A program made the translations under genes and the position numbers. The notes beneath the pieces were generated by a model, which worked only from the letters and a program-made list of their open reading frames with translations, ran no database searches and was not told where the DNA came from. This document shows positions 16,506 through 25,090 of a DNA stretch of 64,000 bases, piece after piece; within the stretch, counting starts at the first letter, position 1; the number at the start of each line of letters is the position of its first letter. Origin of the DNA: Pseudocitrobacter sp913778145 (GTDB taxonomy: Bacteria; Pseudomonadota; Gammaproteobacteria; Enterobacterales; Enterobacteriaceae); NCBI GenBank assembly GCA_035726825.1, contig JALNTX010000012.1, forward strand, positions 62,001 through 126,000. Direction: 5' to 3'.

Positions 16506-19500
16506 TCAATCCATTGCCGAACAATGAATACTCTGGCTGGAACTCAGCCAATCAATCACGCACTGATTTTTACCTTTCTCCAGATAGTTAAACTTCACGT
16601 CAAACTGATTGGTCGCCAGGATGGATTCAACCGTGGGTACCCATTTGCCATACTCACCATCAACGGCGTACTGCGTGCCGTTTTTCCATGGCTGGCTGAA
16701 CCAGTTATCCGTGACGGTGATCGGGCCTTCGGATGGCTGCCCGCGTACCACGATAGAGGAGCGGTTACTGGTACCGTAGCGCCCAAAATCGAACCAGTTT
16801 TGTGTTACGTCCATAAATGCCCCTGCCCCACCTTCCGATGGGAAGAGGTGCATGTCAAACTGGTGATAAGCGCCGCGTCCACCGCCGTTTAGCACCAGAT
16901 TATGATGCGCGGCGTAGCCCTCGCCTGATTTACCGCTGCCGGCAATCGCGTGGCGATTACTGTTAAACAGATTACAGGCGACCTCTGCCGTCGCGTTGCC
17001 ATTTTGCACCACTACGCCATAACCCAATTCTGATTTGATGTTGTCATGGATATAGCTGTGATGAACCCGAACATCAGTCGCTGTTTTTACGCTGACCGCA
17101 GCCCAGGGCCATCCCCAGAGTTCCATATTATCCACTTCGACATTTTTCCCTCCCACCACGGTCTGGATTCCAATTGTCGTGTTTTGAGTCAACGTCCCCT
17201 TGTATGGCCCTTCATAGCGAATGCCCGACATGCGGGTATTGCTGTCCATGACGATAATCGGGAACTTGTTTGTCTCTTCACTCAAATAGGGAATGCTGAG
17301 CCGCGCACCTTCGCTACCGTTTACGCCGCGATCGCTGAATACCGTGGTACCGTTTTTAATGAACAGCGCGTTTTGCGACACTGGAAGTTCGATTTCAACG
17401 TCGCCGGGGATATAGATGTACGGTGTTCCGGCATCGACCAACGCTTTAAGGGTGGCGTAATCCCGCGCTTCCTGATAATTCACAGTCTCTTTATCTATCT
17501 GACCCGCGTAGCCCTCTCCCCCACCGACGACAGAGCACTGGCCGCTGCCATCCAGCAGGCGCGTGGTGACGACGACATTCAGCGCCAGCGGTGCGGAAAC
17601 GGTGCCTTTCTTATCGATAGCGCGAATAGTAACGGGGTAACTGTTTTCACCGCCCACCACAAAACCCGGCAACGTCAGGCGGAAAGTGCCCTCTTTTTCA
17701 GCGATACTTCCGCCGGCGCTTTTGAACGCGGTGGCGTCAATCTCATAACGCGCTACGCCATACAGGCTTTGAACCTCAGGCGTGACGTCTGTAACACTTG
17801 CCTCGAATCCCGTGATTGCGGTATCCGCACTAAGGGTGAACGGCGCCTGAGTGACGCCGATCGCCAGGGTCGTTGGCTCGCTAATATTGCCCTGCGCGTC
17901 TTTCGCACTCACCGTGACGGTGTAGTGGTTACTTCCCTTTGCCTGCCATGCCGGCATAAGCAAGTGGTAATTGGGCAGAGTGCCGGTAACTTTACCGCCA
18001 GCGGCGAAAAACGCGTCAGCACTGAACTGAACGTCACTCACCGTTGTCCCCTGCGCCACGACATTTATCGAGGCTTCTACTGTCTCCTGTTCGCGGCCCG
18101 ACAACGTATCGGGCGCCGTAACGGCAATACTCACAGGTTCTACCCCTACGCTTACGTTCACCGGTGCAGAGGAACGGCCCTGTTTATCCCACGCCACGGC
18201 CTGAAGGATATAGCGGTTCGCGCCCTCTTTTTTCCATAACGGTAGCGTAAGCCGATAACCGCTTGCTCCGTCCTGCACCACACGCCCACCCGCGCTGAAA
18301 AAGGCCTCCCCTTGCCACTCAATGCGAGCAACCGCCGACTGAGTACTAACCTGCGGCGTAACGACCACATCACCGCCAGATTTACCCAGCAGTTTTTCAT
18401 CCAGCGCAAGCGTAATGCTCGCCGATGCCACTGAGATCTGGCTGGTTACGGGTGCTGAACGGTGGTTATGATCGTCGCTGGCGGTAACCGTAATGGTATA
18501 GCGATTTGCGCCTGCGTCTGACCAGGCGGGCAGTGTCAGCCAGAGCTTATCCTTTTCTACACTCACGCTGCCTCCACGAGCGATAAGCTCGGGCGCGTCC
18601 CACTCCAGGTGGGTCACGGTCGTTTTAGAATCAATGGTCAACGGCAGCGCAATACGCTCCCCTTCGTCACCGGCCACTCCTGCTGGCATCGACAGGACAA
18701 TCGTGCGCGGCTCCACAACAATACGCGCCGAGGCGGTGTTGGACACATTTCCTGCGCTGTCGGTGACCGTCACATCCACAGGATAACTATTTTCACCATT
18801 GGCCTTATAAGGCGGCAGGACAGCGCTGTAGTTCAGACTCAGGGCATCGCCCGTCGCGGCACGCGTCTGGATGAACTTCCCTCCGGCAGCGAAAAATTCA
18901 GCCGCCTTCCAGTCGACTTTACCTATCGCACCAAGGCTTCGGACATTAAGCCCCATCGCAAGCGTTTGTTCCTCTTCGCCTTTCAGATCCCCCGCCAGGG
19001 AGATTTTGACGTCCATCGGCAGCACATCCACCTCAACGCGGAAAGGCGACGAAAGATTGCCTTTTTCGTCGATAGCCCGACCTTCAAGCTGATAGTGGTT
19101 ACTGCCGTTGGTTTGCCATTCAGGAAACGAAAGCACATAGGCTCCGTTTGTATAAATGACATCGCCGCCGGCAGTGAAAAAGTCCTCGCCCTGCCAGCCA
19201 ATGCCGGTGACCGCATAGCGTGATGTGATATCCAGATTCAGCGTTAACTGGCTGCTTTCAACGCCGGAAATCTTTTGATGTGGCGCGACGGAAAACAGGC
19301 GGTCCTTTTTGTACTCCAGAACAATAAAATTATTTCTGTCCACCAGCTCATAGCGGGAACCTGCCAGTGTGCGATGAAAGCGAACGTTGTCCGGCTCCAA
19401 TTGCGATTTGAGGGGAACACCTGGCTGCCATGAGACATTCAGCGCGACAGAAAACGCATCGCTGCCGCCGCGCGTATTCATCGTTTTTTTCACGGAAATT

Positions 19501-20351
19501 CCCGCCAGCGGCACCGGGGTATAGTTCACCCCCACGGTGAGTAACTGGGGATTTTTTTGTAGATCGTCCGGGCCAAAAACGCCGACACGATCGCCATAAT
19601 AGCGCGCCCAGGAAAACGTTCCGCCCACCTGAGGCAGCTGCGGAAGCCACGCCTCGGTGCGAATATCCACCCCGTTTGCAACGCGTTCATGTGTGTCGCT
19701 AAAATCGCGAGAACGCTTCCAGCCGCTGAGACGATAATAACCATTGGCAGAGATGCGAAAGAAATCGCGGGCATATTCAAGCCCGGTTCCCAGACGCTTA
19801 TGCTGACGACTGATGTTATCGTCATAAAATATATTCGCGCCAAGCATTTCGGCGTCTGAGGGCCAGAAGCGATAACCCAGGCCAAGGTTAGCCATGGTTC
19901 TGTCATCAATTCGGCGTATCCCGGTTTGGGTAAAGAATAAATGGTGACGACTTTCAAGAAGCGGCATTAAAAAATCAAATTCACTGCCGTCAAGTTTCTC
20001 ACTGCTTATATTCATTTTGACTCGGGCAGTACCCAAAGAAGACAGGTTTTGTTGAATAGCCGAACTCAATAATCCAGAAGCCATACTTTGCCCCATAGCG
20101 CTGATACGCTCGGCGGAGGCATCCTGGCCAAGCGCCTGAGCAAGCTCTGCCCCCGCACCGGCTCTTGCATGCGCGACGGCCTCGGCACGACTTTCTTGAT
20201 CTTCGTATAAAGCATGATAGACGCTGTCTCTGACAGAAAGCATTTCGTTTTTATCTGAGAGAGAAGCACCTGTAGCCAATCCCGACTTTAAAAAAAGAAT
20301 AATAGAGAAACGGTATATATGCTTAATACGAAGTGGGTAGCGCGCCACCAT
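16506..20351 (-). CDS. Inverse autotransporter (intimin/invasin family) with Ig-like repeats and beta-helix tip
   Basis: A large outer-membrane adhesin candidate of 1281 residues from Met at 20351 (an in-frame Met at 20384 adds 11). I prefer 20351 because GGAG lies upstream and the signal sequence is then compact. Order below is counted from 20384: signal peptide to about 40; Ala-rich helical stretch 55-115; inverse-autotransporter barrel about 120-320 (LGLGYRFWPSDAEMLGANIF, GTGLEYARDFFRISANGYYR, GGTFSWARYYGD); six Ig-like repeats of about 95 residues, 356-940, each with a GG...LTLP.W...G.N.Y....A.D..G..S.P pattern. A C-terminal passenger follows, about 950-1292, with right-handed beta-helix character (VRVHHSYIHDNI, AEVACNLFNSNRHAIAGSG, DVTQNWF, VTDNWF). 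No LysM domain or lectin-like D domain is seen. Ligand unknown. It replaces the genes found between cydA and the suc operon in E. coli K-12. Confidence 0.9.
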   Translation of the reverse strand: MVARYPLRIKHIYRFSIILFLKSGLATGASLSDKNEMLSVRDSVYHALYEDQESRAEAVAHARAGAGAELAQALGQDASAERISAMGQSMASGLLSSAIQQNLSSLGTARVKMNISSEKLDGSEFDFLMPLLESRHHLFFTQTGIRRIDDRTMANLGLGYRFWPSDAEMLGANIFYDDNISRQHKRLGTGLEYARDFFRISANGYYRLSGWKRSRDFSDTHERVANGVDIRTEAWLPQLPQVGGTFSWARYYGDRVGVFGPDDLQKNPQLLTVGVNYTPVPLAGISVKKTMNTRGGSDAFSVALNVSWQPGVPLKSQLEPDNVRFHRTLAGSRYELVDRNNFIVLEYKKDRLFSVAPHQKISGVESSQLTLNLDITSRYAVTGIGWQGEDFFTAGGDVIYTNGAYVLSFPEWQTNGSNHYQLEGRAIDEKGNLSSPFRVEVDVLPMDVKISLAGDLKGEEEQTLAMGLNVRSLGAIGKVDWKAAEFFAAGGKFIQTRAATGDALSLNYSAVLPPYKANGENSYPVDVTVTDSAGNVSNTASARIVVEPRTIVLSMPAGVAGDEGERIALPLTIDSKTTVTHLEWDAPELIARGGSVSVEKDKLWLTLPAWSDAGANRYTITVTASDDHNHRSAPVTSQISVASASITLALDEKLLGKSGGDVVVTPQVSTQSAVARIEWQGEAFFSAGGRVVQDGASGYRLTLPLWKKEGANRYILQAVAWDKQGRSSAPVNVSVGVEPVSIAVTAPDTLSGREQETVEASINVVAQGTTVSDVQFSADAFFAAGGKVTGTLPNYHLLMPAWQAKGSNHYTVTVSAKDAQGNISEPTTLAIGVTQAPFTLSADTAITGFEASVTDVTPEVQSLYGVARYEIDATAFKSAGGSIAEKEGTFRLTLPGFVVGGENSYPVTIRAIDKKGTVSAPLALNVVVTTRLLDGSGQCSVVGGGEGYAGQIDKETVNYQEARDYATLKALVDAGTPYIYIPGDVEIELPVSQNALFIKNGTTVFSDRGVNGSEGARLSIPYLSEETNKFPIIVMDSNTRMSGIRYEGPYKGTLTQNTTIGIQTVVGGKNVEVDNMELWGWPWAAVSVKTATDVRVHHSYIHDNIKSELGYGVVVQNGNATAEVACNLFNSNRHAIAGSGKSGEGYAAHHNLVLNGGGRGAYHQFDMHLFPSEGGAGAFMDVTQNWFDFGRYGTSNRSSIVVRGQPSEGPITVTDNWFSQPWKNGTQYAVDGEYGKWVPTVESILATNQFDVKFNYLEKGKNQCVIDWLSSSQSIHCSAMD

Positions 20352-20809
20352 ACGGAAAATCGCTCCATCAATTAACAGACGCATTTGCGGCTAAACAGAA
20401 ATAAAAGAATAAACATGCGGGAGACATAAACGCGGACAAGCCTTCCGTTCTCAGCAATGAACAGAAAAATAAATGGCACCCATTATTTGGCGATTTTAAG
20501 AGGTAAATTAGCCTGCCACAATCAGACAATCCATAATCGTCAAAAAAAATATCGTTATATTTAAAAACGGGACGCACGCATGGAACGGGTCGGACGTATG
20601 CTGAAGTCTGCGAATCATTGCCGCCAAAAAAAATCACAGTGACAAATGATTTCAGGCGATTCCATTACCCGGAATTTATAGTAAATTCTTATTTTACAAT
20701 GAATTACATCTTTCTCGTTTTCCCTGGCGCATTGCTGTTTTTATAATCGCACCGCAAAGAGAGTGCATTTTATGCGCACTTATCCAGGGAATTCAGGAAA
20801 GGATACGCT
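20352..20809. promoter_or_regulatory. AT-rich divergent control region
   Basis: A 458-bp region between the two divergent accessory genes, which must contain both promoters. It is clearly richer in A+T than the flanking genes. AGGAAAGG, a good ribosome binding site, precedes the start at 20810. A near-palindrome GTGCATTTTATGCGCAC lies at about 20764-20780. No operator of a known family was recognised. An 89-codon minus-strand frame here (20368-20637) shows no domain and is not called. Confidence 0.4.
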
Positions 20810-21583
20810 ATGGTTCATGTAAAATATTTGCTGGCGCCCGCGTTGCTGTGCTGCACACTGCACGCCTGGGCCGAAGACACCGTTGATAAAGCCAATAACC
20901 CGCTGCATCTGGCAACCTCATTATCCGTTCAAGACTACTACACGCCTAATCTTTACGACAGCGATCAGCACACCAACGATATGCTGCTGCGCGCCACTAT
21001 GCCCGTTGCCGCGGGCGATCTCATTCCGGTGCCGCAGATTCTGCGCTTAACCGCGCCTGTCGCCACGCGCCCGCAGGTTTCCGGTGGCTATGACACTGGT
21101 CTGGGTGATATCAACCTGTTTGATATTTTTCTGCTCAAGCAAAAAGGCGTGATGCTGGGCGTCGGGCCGCTTATCACCGCCAACACCGCCTCGAGCGATG
21201 AACTGGGAACCGGGCAGTGGCAGACAGGGCTGGCGGCAGTCGCCGTCGATACATCACCGAAGTGGCTGAAAGTGGCGCTGGTGCAATGGCAAAAAAGTTT
21301 CGCCGGTGATGATGACCGTAGCCACGTTGAAACCGCCACTTTCCAGCCGTTTGTCATCTACAAAATGTCAAAAGGCTGGTATATGCGCTCCAGCGGTATC
21401 TGGACGTATAACGTGAAAAATGATGATTACTATGTCCCGGTGGGATTAGGCGTGGGGCGTGCGATGCCGATTGGCGGTTATATCGTTAACAGCTTTGTCG
21501 AGCCGCAGTGGACCGTCGCGCACAGAGGCGATTATCAGCCGCAGTTCACGCTTTATGCGGGGTTCAGCGTGATGCTGAAATAA
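20810..21583 (+). CDS. Outer-membrane beta-barrel protein, function unknown
   Basis: The product has 257 residues. A signal peptide MVHVKYLLAPALLCCTLHAWA is followed by alternating-residue strands and a terminal aromatic/hydrophobic strand (FTLYAGFSVMLK) typical of outer-membrane barrels. Motifs such as GYDTGLGDINLFDIFLL, VGPLITANTASSDELGTGQW and GLGVGRAMPIGGYIVNSFVEPQW resemble the MetA-pathway/phenol-degradation-type barrel family (inference by eye). It is divergent from the inverse autotransporter and convergent with the suc operon, whose terminator begins at its stop codon. A role in substrate passage or surface display next to the adhesin is possible but unproven. Confidence 0.75.
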   Translation: MVHVKYLLAPALLCCTLHAWAEDTVDKANNPLHLATSLSVQDYYTPNLYDSDQHTNDMLLRATMPVAAGDLIPVPQILRLTAPVATRPQVSGGYDTGLGDINLFDIFLLKQKGVMLGVGPLITANTASSDELGTGQWQTGLAAVAVDTSPKWLKVALVQWQKSFAGDDDRSHVETATFQPFVIYKMSKGWYMRSSGIWTYNVKNDDYYVPVGLGVGRAMPIGGYIVNSFVEPQWTVAHRGDYQPQFTLYAGFSVMLK

Positions 21584-21681
21584 AAAAGGCCATCATAAGA
21601 TGGCCAACCATGTCGAAATCGAACATATAAGGCTCCCCTGCTTCATATTTCTCGAAGCTTACCGGGGAGCTGAGAGGATTT
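21582..21681 (-). ncRNA. sdhX: sdh-suc operon 3' UTR with terminator, probable SdhX (RybD) sRNA
   Basis: After the sucD stop the transcript contains a GCTCCCC/GGGGAGC hairpin (about 21631-21672), a single-stranded stretch, then a perfect 7-bp terminator stem GGCCATC/GATGGCC (21588-21594 with 21599-21605) ending in TTTTTTATTT on the minus strand. In E. coli and Salmonella the 3' end of this mRNA is processed to the Hfq-bound sRNA SdhX, which represses ackA among other targets. Position supports the call. The 5' processing site and seed were not determined. Confidence 0.65.
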
Positions 21682-22551
21682 TTATCCCAGTACTACTTTC
21701 AGCGCTTCGCCGATATCGGCCAGGCTGCGAACGGTACGAACGCCCGCGGCTTCCAGTGCAGCAAACTTCTCGTCTGCCGTGCCTTTACCGCCCGCGATGA
21801 TGGCGCCCGCGTGGCCCATACGTTTACCTTTCGGCGCGGTAACACCCGCGATGTAGCCCACAACCGGTTTGGTGACGTGATCTTTAATGTACGCCGCCGC
21901 TTCTTCTTCCGCGCTACCGCCGATCTCACCGATCATCACGATCGCTTCAGTCTGCGGATCTTCCTGGAACATTTTCAGGATATCGATGAAGTTAGAACCC
22001 GGGATCGGGTCGCCGCCGATGCCTACACAGGTGGACTGGCCGAAACCGTAGTCGGTGGTCTGTTTAACCGCTTCATACGTCAGGGTACCAGAACGGGAAA
22101 CGATGCCCACTTTGCCCGGCTTATGAATGTGGCCTGGCTGGATGCCGATTTTGCACGCGCCCGGAGTGATAACGCCTGGGCAGTTCGGGCCAATCATGCG
22201 CACGCCTGCTTCGTCCAGCTTCACTTTCACGGTCAGCATATCCAGCGTCGGGATACCTTCGGTGATGGTGATGATAAGCTTAATGCCTGCATCAATAGCT
22301 TCCAGAATGGAATCTTTACAGAACGGTGCCGGTACGTAGATAACCGATGCGGTAGCACCGGTTGCTTCTACGGCTTCACGCACAGTGTTAAACACTGGCA
22401 GGCCCAGGTGAGTCGTGCCGCCTTTGCCTGGGGTTACGCCGCCAACCATCTGCGTACCGTAAGCGATCGCCTGTTCGGAGTGGAAGGTACCCTGGCTACC
22501 GGTGAAGCCCTGACAGATAACCTTGGTGTTTTTATCGATTAAAATGGACAT
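21682..22551 (-). CDS. sucD: Succinyl-CoA synthetase alpha subunit
   Basis: Forms an alpha2beta2 enzyme with SucC, converting succinyl-CoA, phosphate and ADP (or GDP) to succinate, CoA and ATP (or GTP) in the TCA cycle. It has 289 residues, the E. coli length. The CoA-binding Rossmann-like N-terminus is MSILIDKNTKVICQGFTGSQG; the active-site phosphohistidine is in RMGHAGAI (His about 247 counting Met). Its start shares one base with the sucC stop. Last gene of the operon. Confidence 0.98.
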   Translation of the reverse strand: MSILIDKNTKVICQGFTGSQGTFHSEQAIAYGTQMVGGVTPGKGGTTHLGLPVFNTVREAVEATGATASVIYVPAPFCKDSILEAIDAGIKLIITITEGIPTLDMLTVKVKLDEAGVRMIGPNCPGVITPGACKIGIQPGHIHKPGKVGIVSRSGTLTYEAVKQTTDYGFGQSTCVGIGGDPIPGSNFIDILKMFQEDPQTEAIVMIGEIGGSAEEEAAAYIKDHVTKPVVGYIAGVTAPKGKRMGHAGAIIAGGKGTADEKFAALEAAGVRTVRSLADIGEALKVVLG

Positions 22552-23717
22552 TATTTCCCCTCCACTGCTGCAACAACTTGCACTGCTGCATCCGTCAGAC
22601 CTTTCGCTGCAATAATATTCAGGCCGCTATCAGCCAGTTTCTTCGCGCCGAGTTCGGCGTTGTTACCTTCCAGACGAACGACAACCGGTACGTTTACGCC
22701 AACTTCTTCTACCGCGCCGATAATACCGTCAGCGATCAGGTCGCAACGGACGATACCGCCGAAGATGTTAACCAGTACGGCTTTCACTTTGTCATCGGAA
22801 AGGATGATTTTGAACGCTTCGGTCACGCGCTCTTTGGTTGCGCCGCCGCCAACATCAAGGAAGTTAGCCGGTTCGCCACCGTGCAGTTTAACGATGTCCA
22901 TGGTGCCCATTGCCAGGCCCGCGCCGTTAACCATGCAACCGATGTTACCGTCCAGCGCAACGTAGTTCAGTTCCCACTGTGCAGCCTGCGCTTCACGCGG
23001 ATCTTCCTGAGACTGGTCGCGCATTTCGCGCAGGTCAGCCTGGCGGAACAGTGCGTTACCGTCTGCGCCCAGTTTACCGTCGAGGCAGATCAGGTCGCCC
23101 TGTTTGGTGATTACCAGCGGGTTGATTTCGATCAGCGCCAGGTCGCGCTCAAGGAAGATGGTCGCCAGACCCATAAAGATTTTGGTGAACTGCTGAACCT
23201 GCTTACCTTCCAGACCCAGTTTGAACGCCAGCTCGCGACCCTGATATGGCATCGGCCCGGCCAGCGGATCCAGTGCCACTTTGTGGATAAGGTGCGGGGT
23301 TTCTTCCGCCACTTTCTCGATTTCCACGCCGCCTTCGGTAGAGGCCATAAAGACCACGCGACGAGAGGAACGGTCAACAACCGCGCCCAGATAGAGTTCT
23401 TTATCAATATCCGTCGCTGCTTCAACCAGAATCTGGTTAACCGGCTGACCGTGCGCATCCGTTTGGTAGGTCACCAGACGTTTACCCAGCCAGTGCTCAG
23501 CAAAAGCGCGAATTTCTTCTTTGCTCTTCACGACTTTCACACCGCCCGCTTTGCCGCGGCCACCAGCGTGAACCTGACATTTTACTACCCACGGACCTGC
23601 ACCGATTTTTGAAGCGGCTTCTTCTGCTTCACGCGGAGTAGTACAGGCATAACCCACCGGAGCCGGTAAGCCATAGCGGGCAAAAAGTTGTTTTGCCTGA
23701 TATTCATGTAAGTTCAT
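22551..23717 (-). CDS. sucC: Succinyl-CoA synthetase beta subunit
   Basis: The nucleotide-binding subunit of succinyl-CoA synthetase. It has 388 residues. An ATP-grasp domain opens MNLHEYQAKQLFARYGLPAP and carries KCQVHAGGRGKAGGVK; the C-terminal ligase domain contains the power-helix region VNGAGLAMGTMD and VNIFGGIVRCD. It overlaps sucD by 1 bp and lies 144 bp after sucB, a gap filled by a BIME. Confidence 0.98.
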   Translation of the reverse strand: MNLHEYQAKQLFARYGLPAPVGYACTTPREAEEAASKIGAGPWVVKCQVHAGGRGKAGGVKVVKSKEEIRAFAEHWLGKRLVTYQTDAHGQPVNQILVEAATDIDKELYLGAVVDRSSRRVVFMASTEGGVEIEKVAEETPHLIHKVALDPLAGPMPYQGRELAFKLGLEGKQVQQFTKIFMGLATIFLERDLALIEINPLVITKQGDLICLDGKLGADGNALFRQADLREMRDQSQEDPREAQAAQWELNYVALDGNIGCMVNGAGLAMGTMDIVKLHGGEPANFLDVGGGATKERVTEAFKIILSDDKVKAVLVNIFGGIVRCDLIADGIIGAVEEVGVNVPVVVRLEGNNAELGAKKLADSGLNIIAAKGLTDAAVQVVAAVEGK

Positions 23718-23756
23718 GTGTTCTATCCATCCTTCAGGTAATCATTGTTTTAAGCC

Positions 23757-23842
23757 GTAGGCCTGATAAGACGCGCAAGCGTCGCCATCAGGCATCGCAT
23801 CAACGCCGGATGGCGGCGTAAACGCCTTATCCGGCCTACGGG
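23757..23842. repeat. BIME between sucB and sucC
   Basis: Three REP arms: GTAGGCCTGATAAGACGCG..., a CGTCGCCATCAGGCATCGC unit, and GCCGGATGGCGGCGTAAACGCCTTATCCGGC. It lies inside the TCA operon, where such stems can protect upstream mRNA from exonucleases and set different gene outputs (known for REPs generally, inferred here). Confidence 0.88.
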
Positions 23843-23861
23843 CAGGTGAATCTTATGCTTA

Positions 23862-25076
23862 CTACACGTCCAGCAGCAGACGAGTCGGATCTTCCAGCAG
23901 CTCTTTAATCGCCACCAGGAAACCAACGGACTCACGGCCATCGATCAGACGGTGATCGTAAGAGAGAGCCAGGTACATCATCGGCAGAATTTCTACCTTG
24001 CCATCCACGGCCATCGGGCGATCTTTAATGGCGTGCATGCCCAGGATAGCGCTCTGCGGCGGGTTGATGATAGGGGTAGACATCAGAGAACCGAAAACAC
24101 CACCATTTGTAATGGTAAAGTTGCCGCCGGTAAGATCTTCTACTGTCAATTTGCCATCACGCCCTTTCAGCGCCAGCTCTTTAATGCGTTTTTCAATGTC
24201 AGCCATACCCAGGGAATCGACATCACGCAGTACCGGGGTCACCAGACCACGCGGCGTAGACACCGCCATGCTCACGTCGAAGTAGTTGTGGTAAACCACA
24301 TCATCGCCGTCGATAGAGGCGTTCACTTCCGGGTAACGTTTCAGCGCTTCAACCACCGCTTTCACGTAGAAGGACATAAAGCCCAGACGGATACCGTGAC
24401 GTTTCTCAAACGCTTCGCCGTACTGCTTACGCAGATCCATAATCGGCTTCATGTTGACTTCGTTGAACGTTGTCAGCATGGCGGTGGAGTTTTTCGCTTC
24501 CAGCAGACGCTCTGCCACACGCTTACGCAGGCGAGTCATCGGGACGCGTTTTTCGCTACGGCCAGCCAGCGGTGCAACCGGCGCTGCTGCAGCTGCCGGG
24601 GCATCTGCTTTAGCCGGCGCTTTCGCCAGATGTTTTTCTACATCTTCACGGGTGATGCGGCCACCGACGCCGGTGCCTTTAATGGCGCTGGCTTCGAGGT
24701 TATGTTCACCCAGCAGACGGCGAATGGCCGGGCTGAGCGCATCGTTGTTTTGCTCTTCCAGAGAGGCCTGCTGGCGCTGTGCCGGGGTAGACTCCTTCGC
24801 TTCAGACTTAGCGCTGGTTTCTTTCCCACCGCTGTTGCCTTCACGCAGGCGACCCAGGATCTGACGAGACGTTACGGTTGTGCCTTCGTCTTCCAGAACT
24901 GCATCCAGAATGCCGTCTGCCGACGCCGGTACTTCCAGTACCACTTTGTCAGTTTCGATTTCTACCAGCACTTCATCACGAACAACCGCGTCGCCCGGTT
25001 TTTTATGCCAGGTTGCGACGGTGGCATCTGCTACGGATTCAGGCAGGTCAGGGACCAGAATATCTACGCTACTCAT
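23862..25076 (-). CDS. sucB: 2-oxoglutarate dehydrogenase E2, dihydrolipoyl succinyltransferase
   Basis: The core of the 2-oxoglutarate dehydrogenase complex, which transfers the succinyl group from E1 to CoA. It has 404 residues: a lipoyl domain with modified Lys in EIETDKVVLEVPA (about 40-50), an Ala/Glu-rich linker, a peripheral-subunit-binding domain (SPAIRRLLGEHNLEASAIKGTGVGGRITREDV) and the catalytic domain with the His-Asp site SYDHRLIDGRESV near the end. It lies 14 bp after sucA. Confidence 0.98.
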   Translation of the reverse strand: MSSVDILVPDLPESVADATVATWHKKPGDAVVRDEVLVEIETDKVVLEVPASADGILDAVLEDEGTTVTSRQILGRLREGNSGGKETSAKSEAKESTPAQRQQASLEEQNNDALSPAIRRLLGEHNLEASAIKGTGVGGRITREDVEKHLAKAPAKADAPAAAAAPVAPLAGRSEKRVPMTRLRKRVAERLLEAKNSTAMLTTFNEVNMKPIMDLRKQYGEAFEKRHGIRLGFMSFYVKAVVEALKRYPEVNASIDGDDVVYHNYFDVSMAVSTPRGLVTPVLRDVDSLGMADIEKRIKELALKGRDGKLTVEDLTGGNFTITNGGVFGSLMSTPIINPPQSAILGMHAIKDRPMAVDGKVEILPMMYLALSYDHRLIDGRESVGFLVAIKELLEDPTRLLLDV

Positions 25077-25090
25077 TGTGTATCCTTTAA

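Noticed and set aside
17046..18239. A 397-codon plus-strand frame opposite the inverse autotransporter
   Set aside because: The minus-strand protein shows clear signal, barrel and repeat architecture in this interval. The opposite frame has none.
20368..20637. An 89-codon Cys/Phe-rich minus-strand frame upstream of the adhesin
   Set aside because: No ribosome site, no domain, and it runs through the AT-rich promoter region into the adhesin start.
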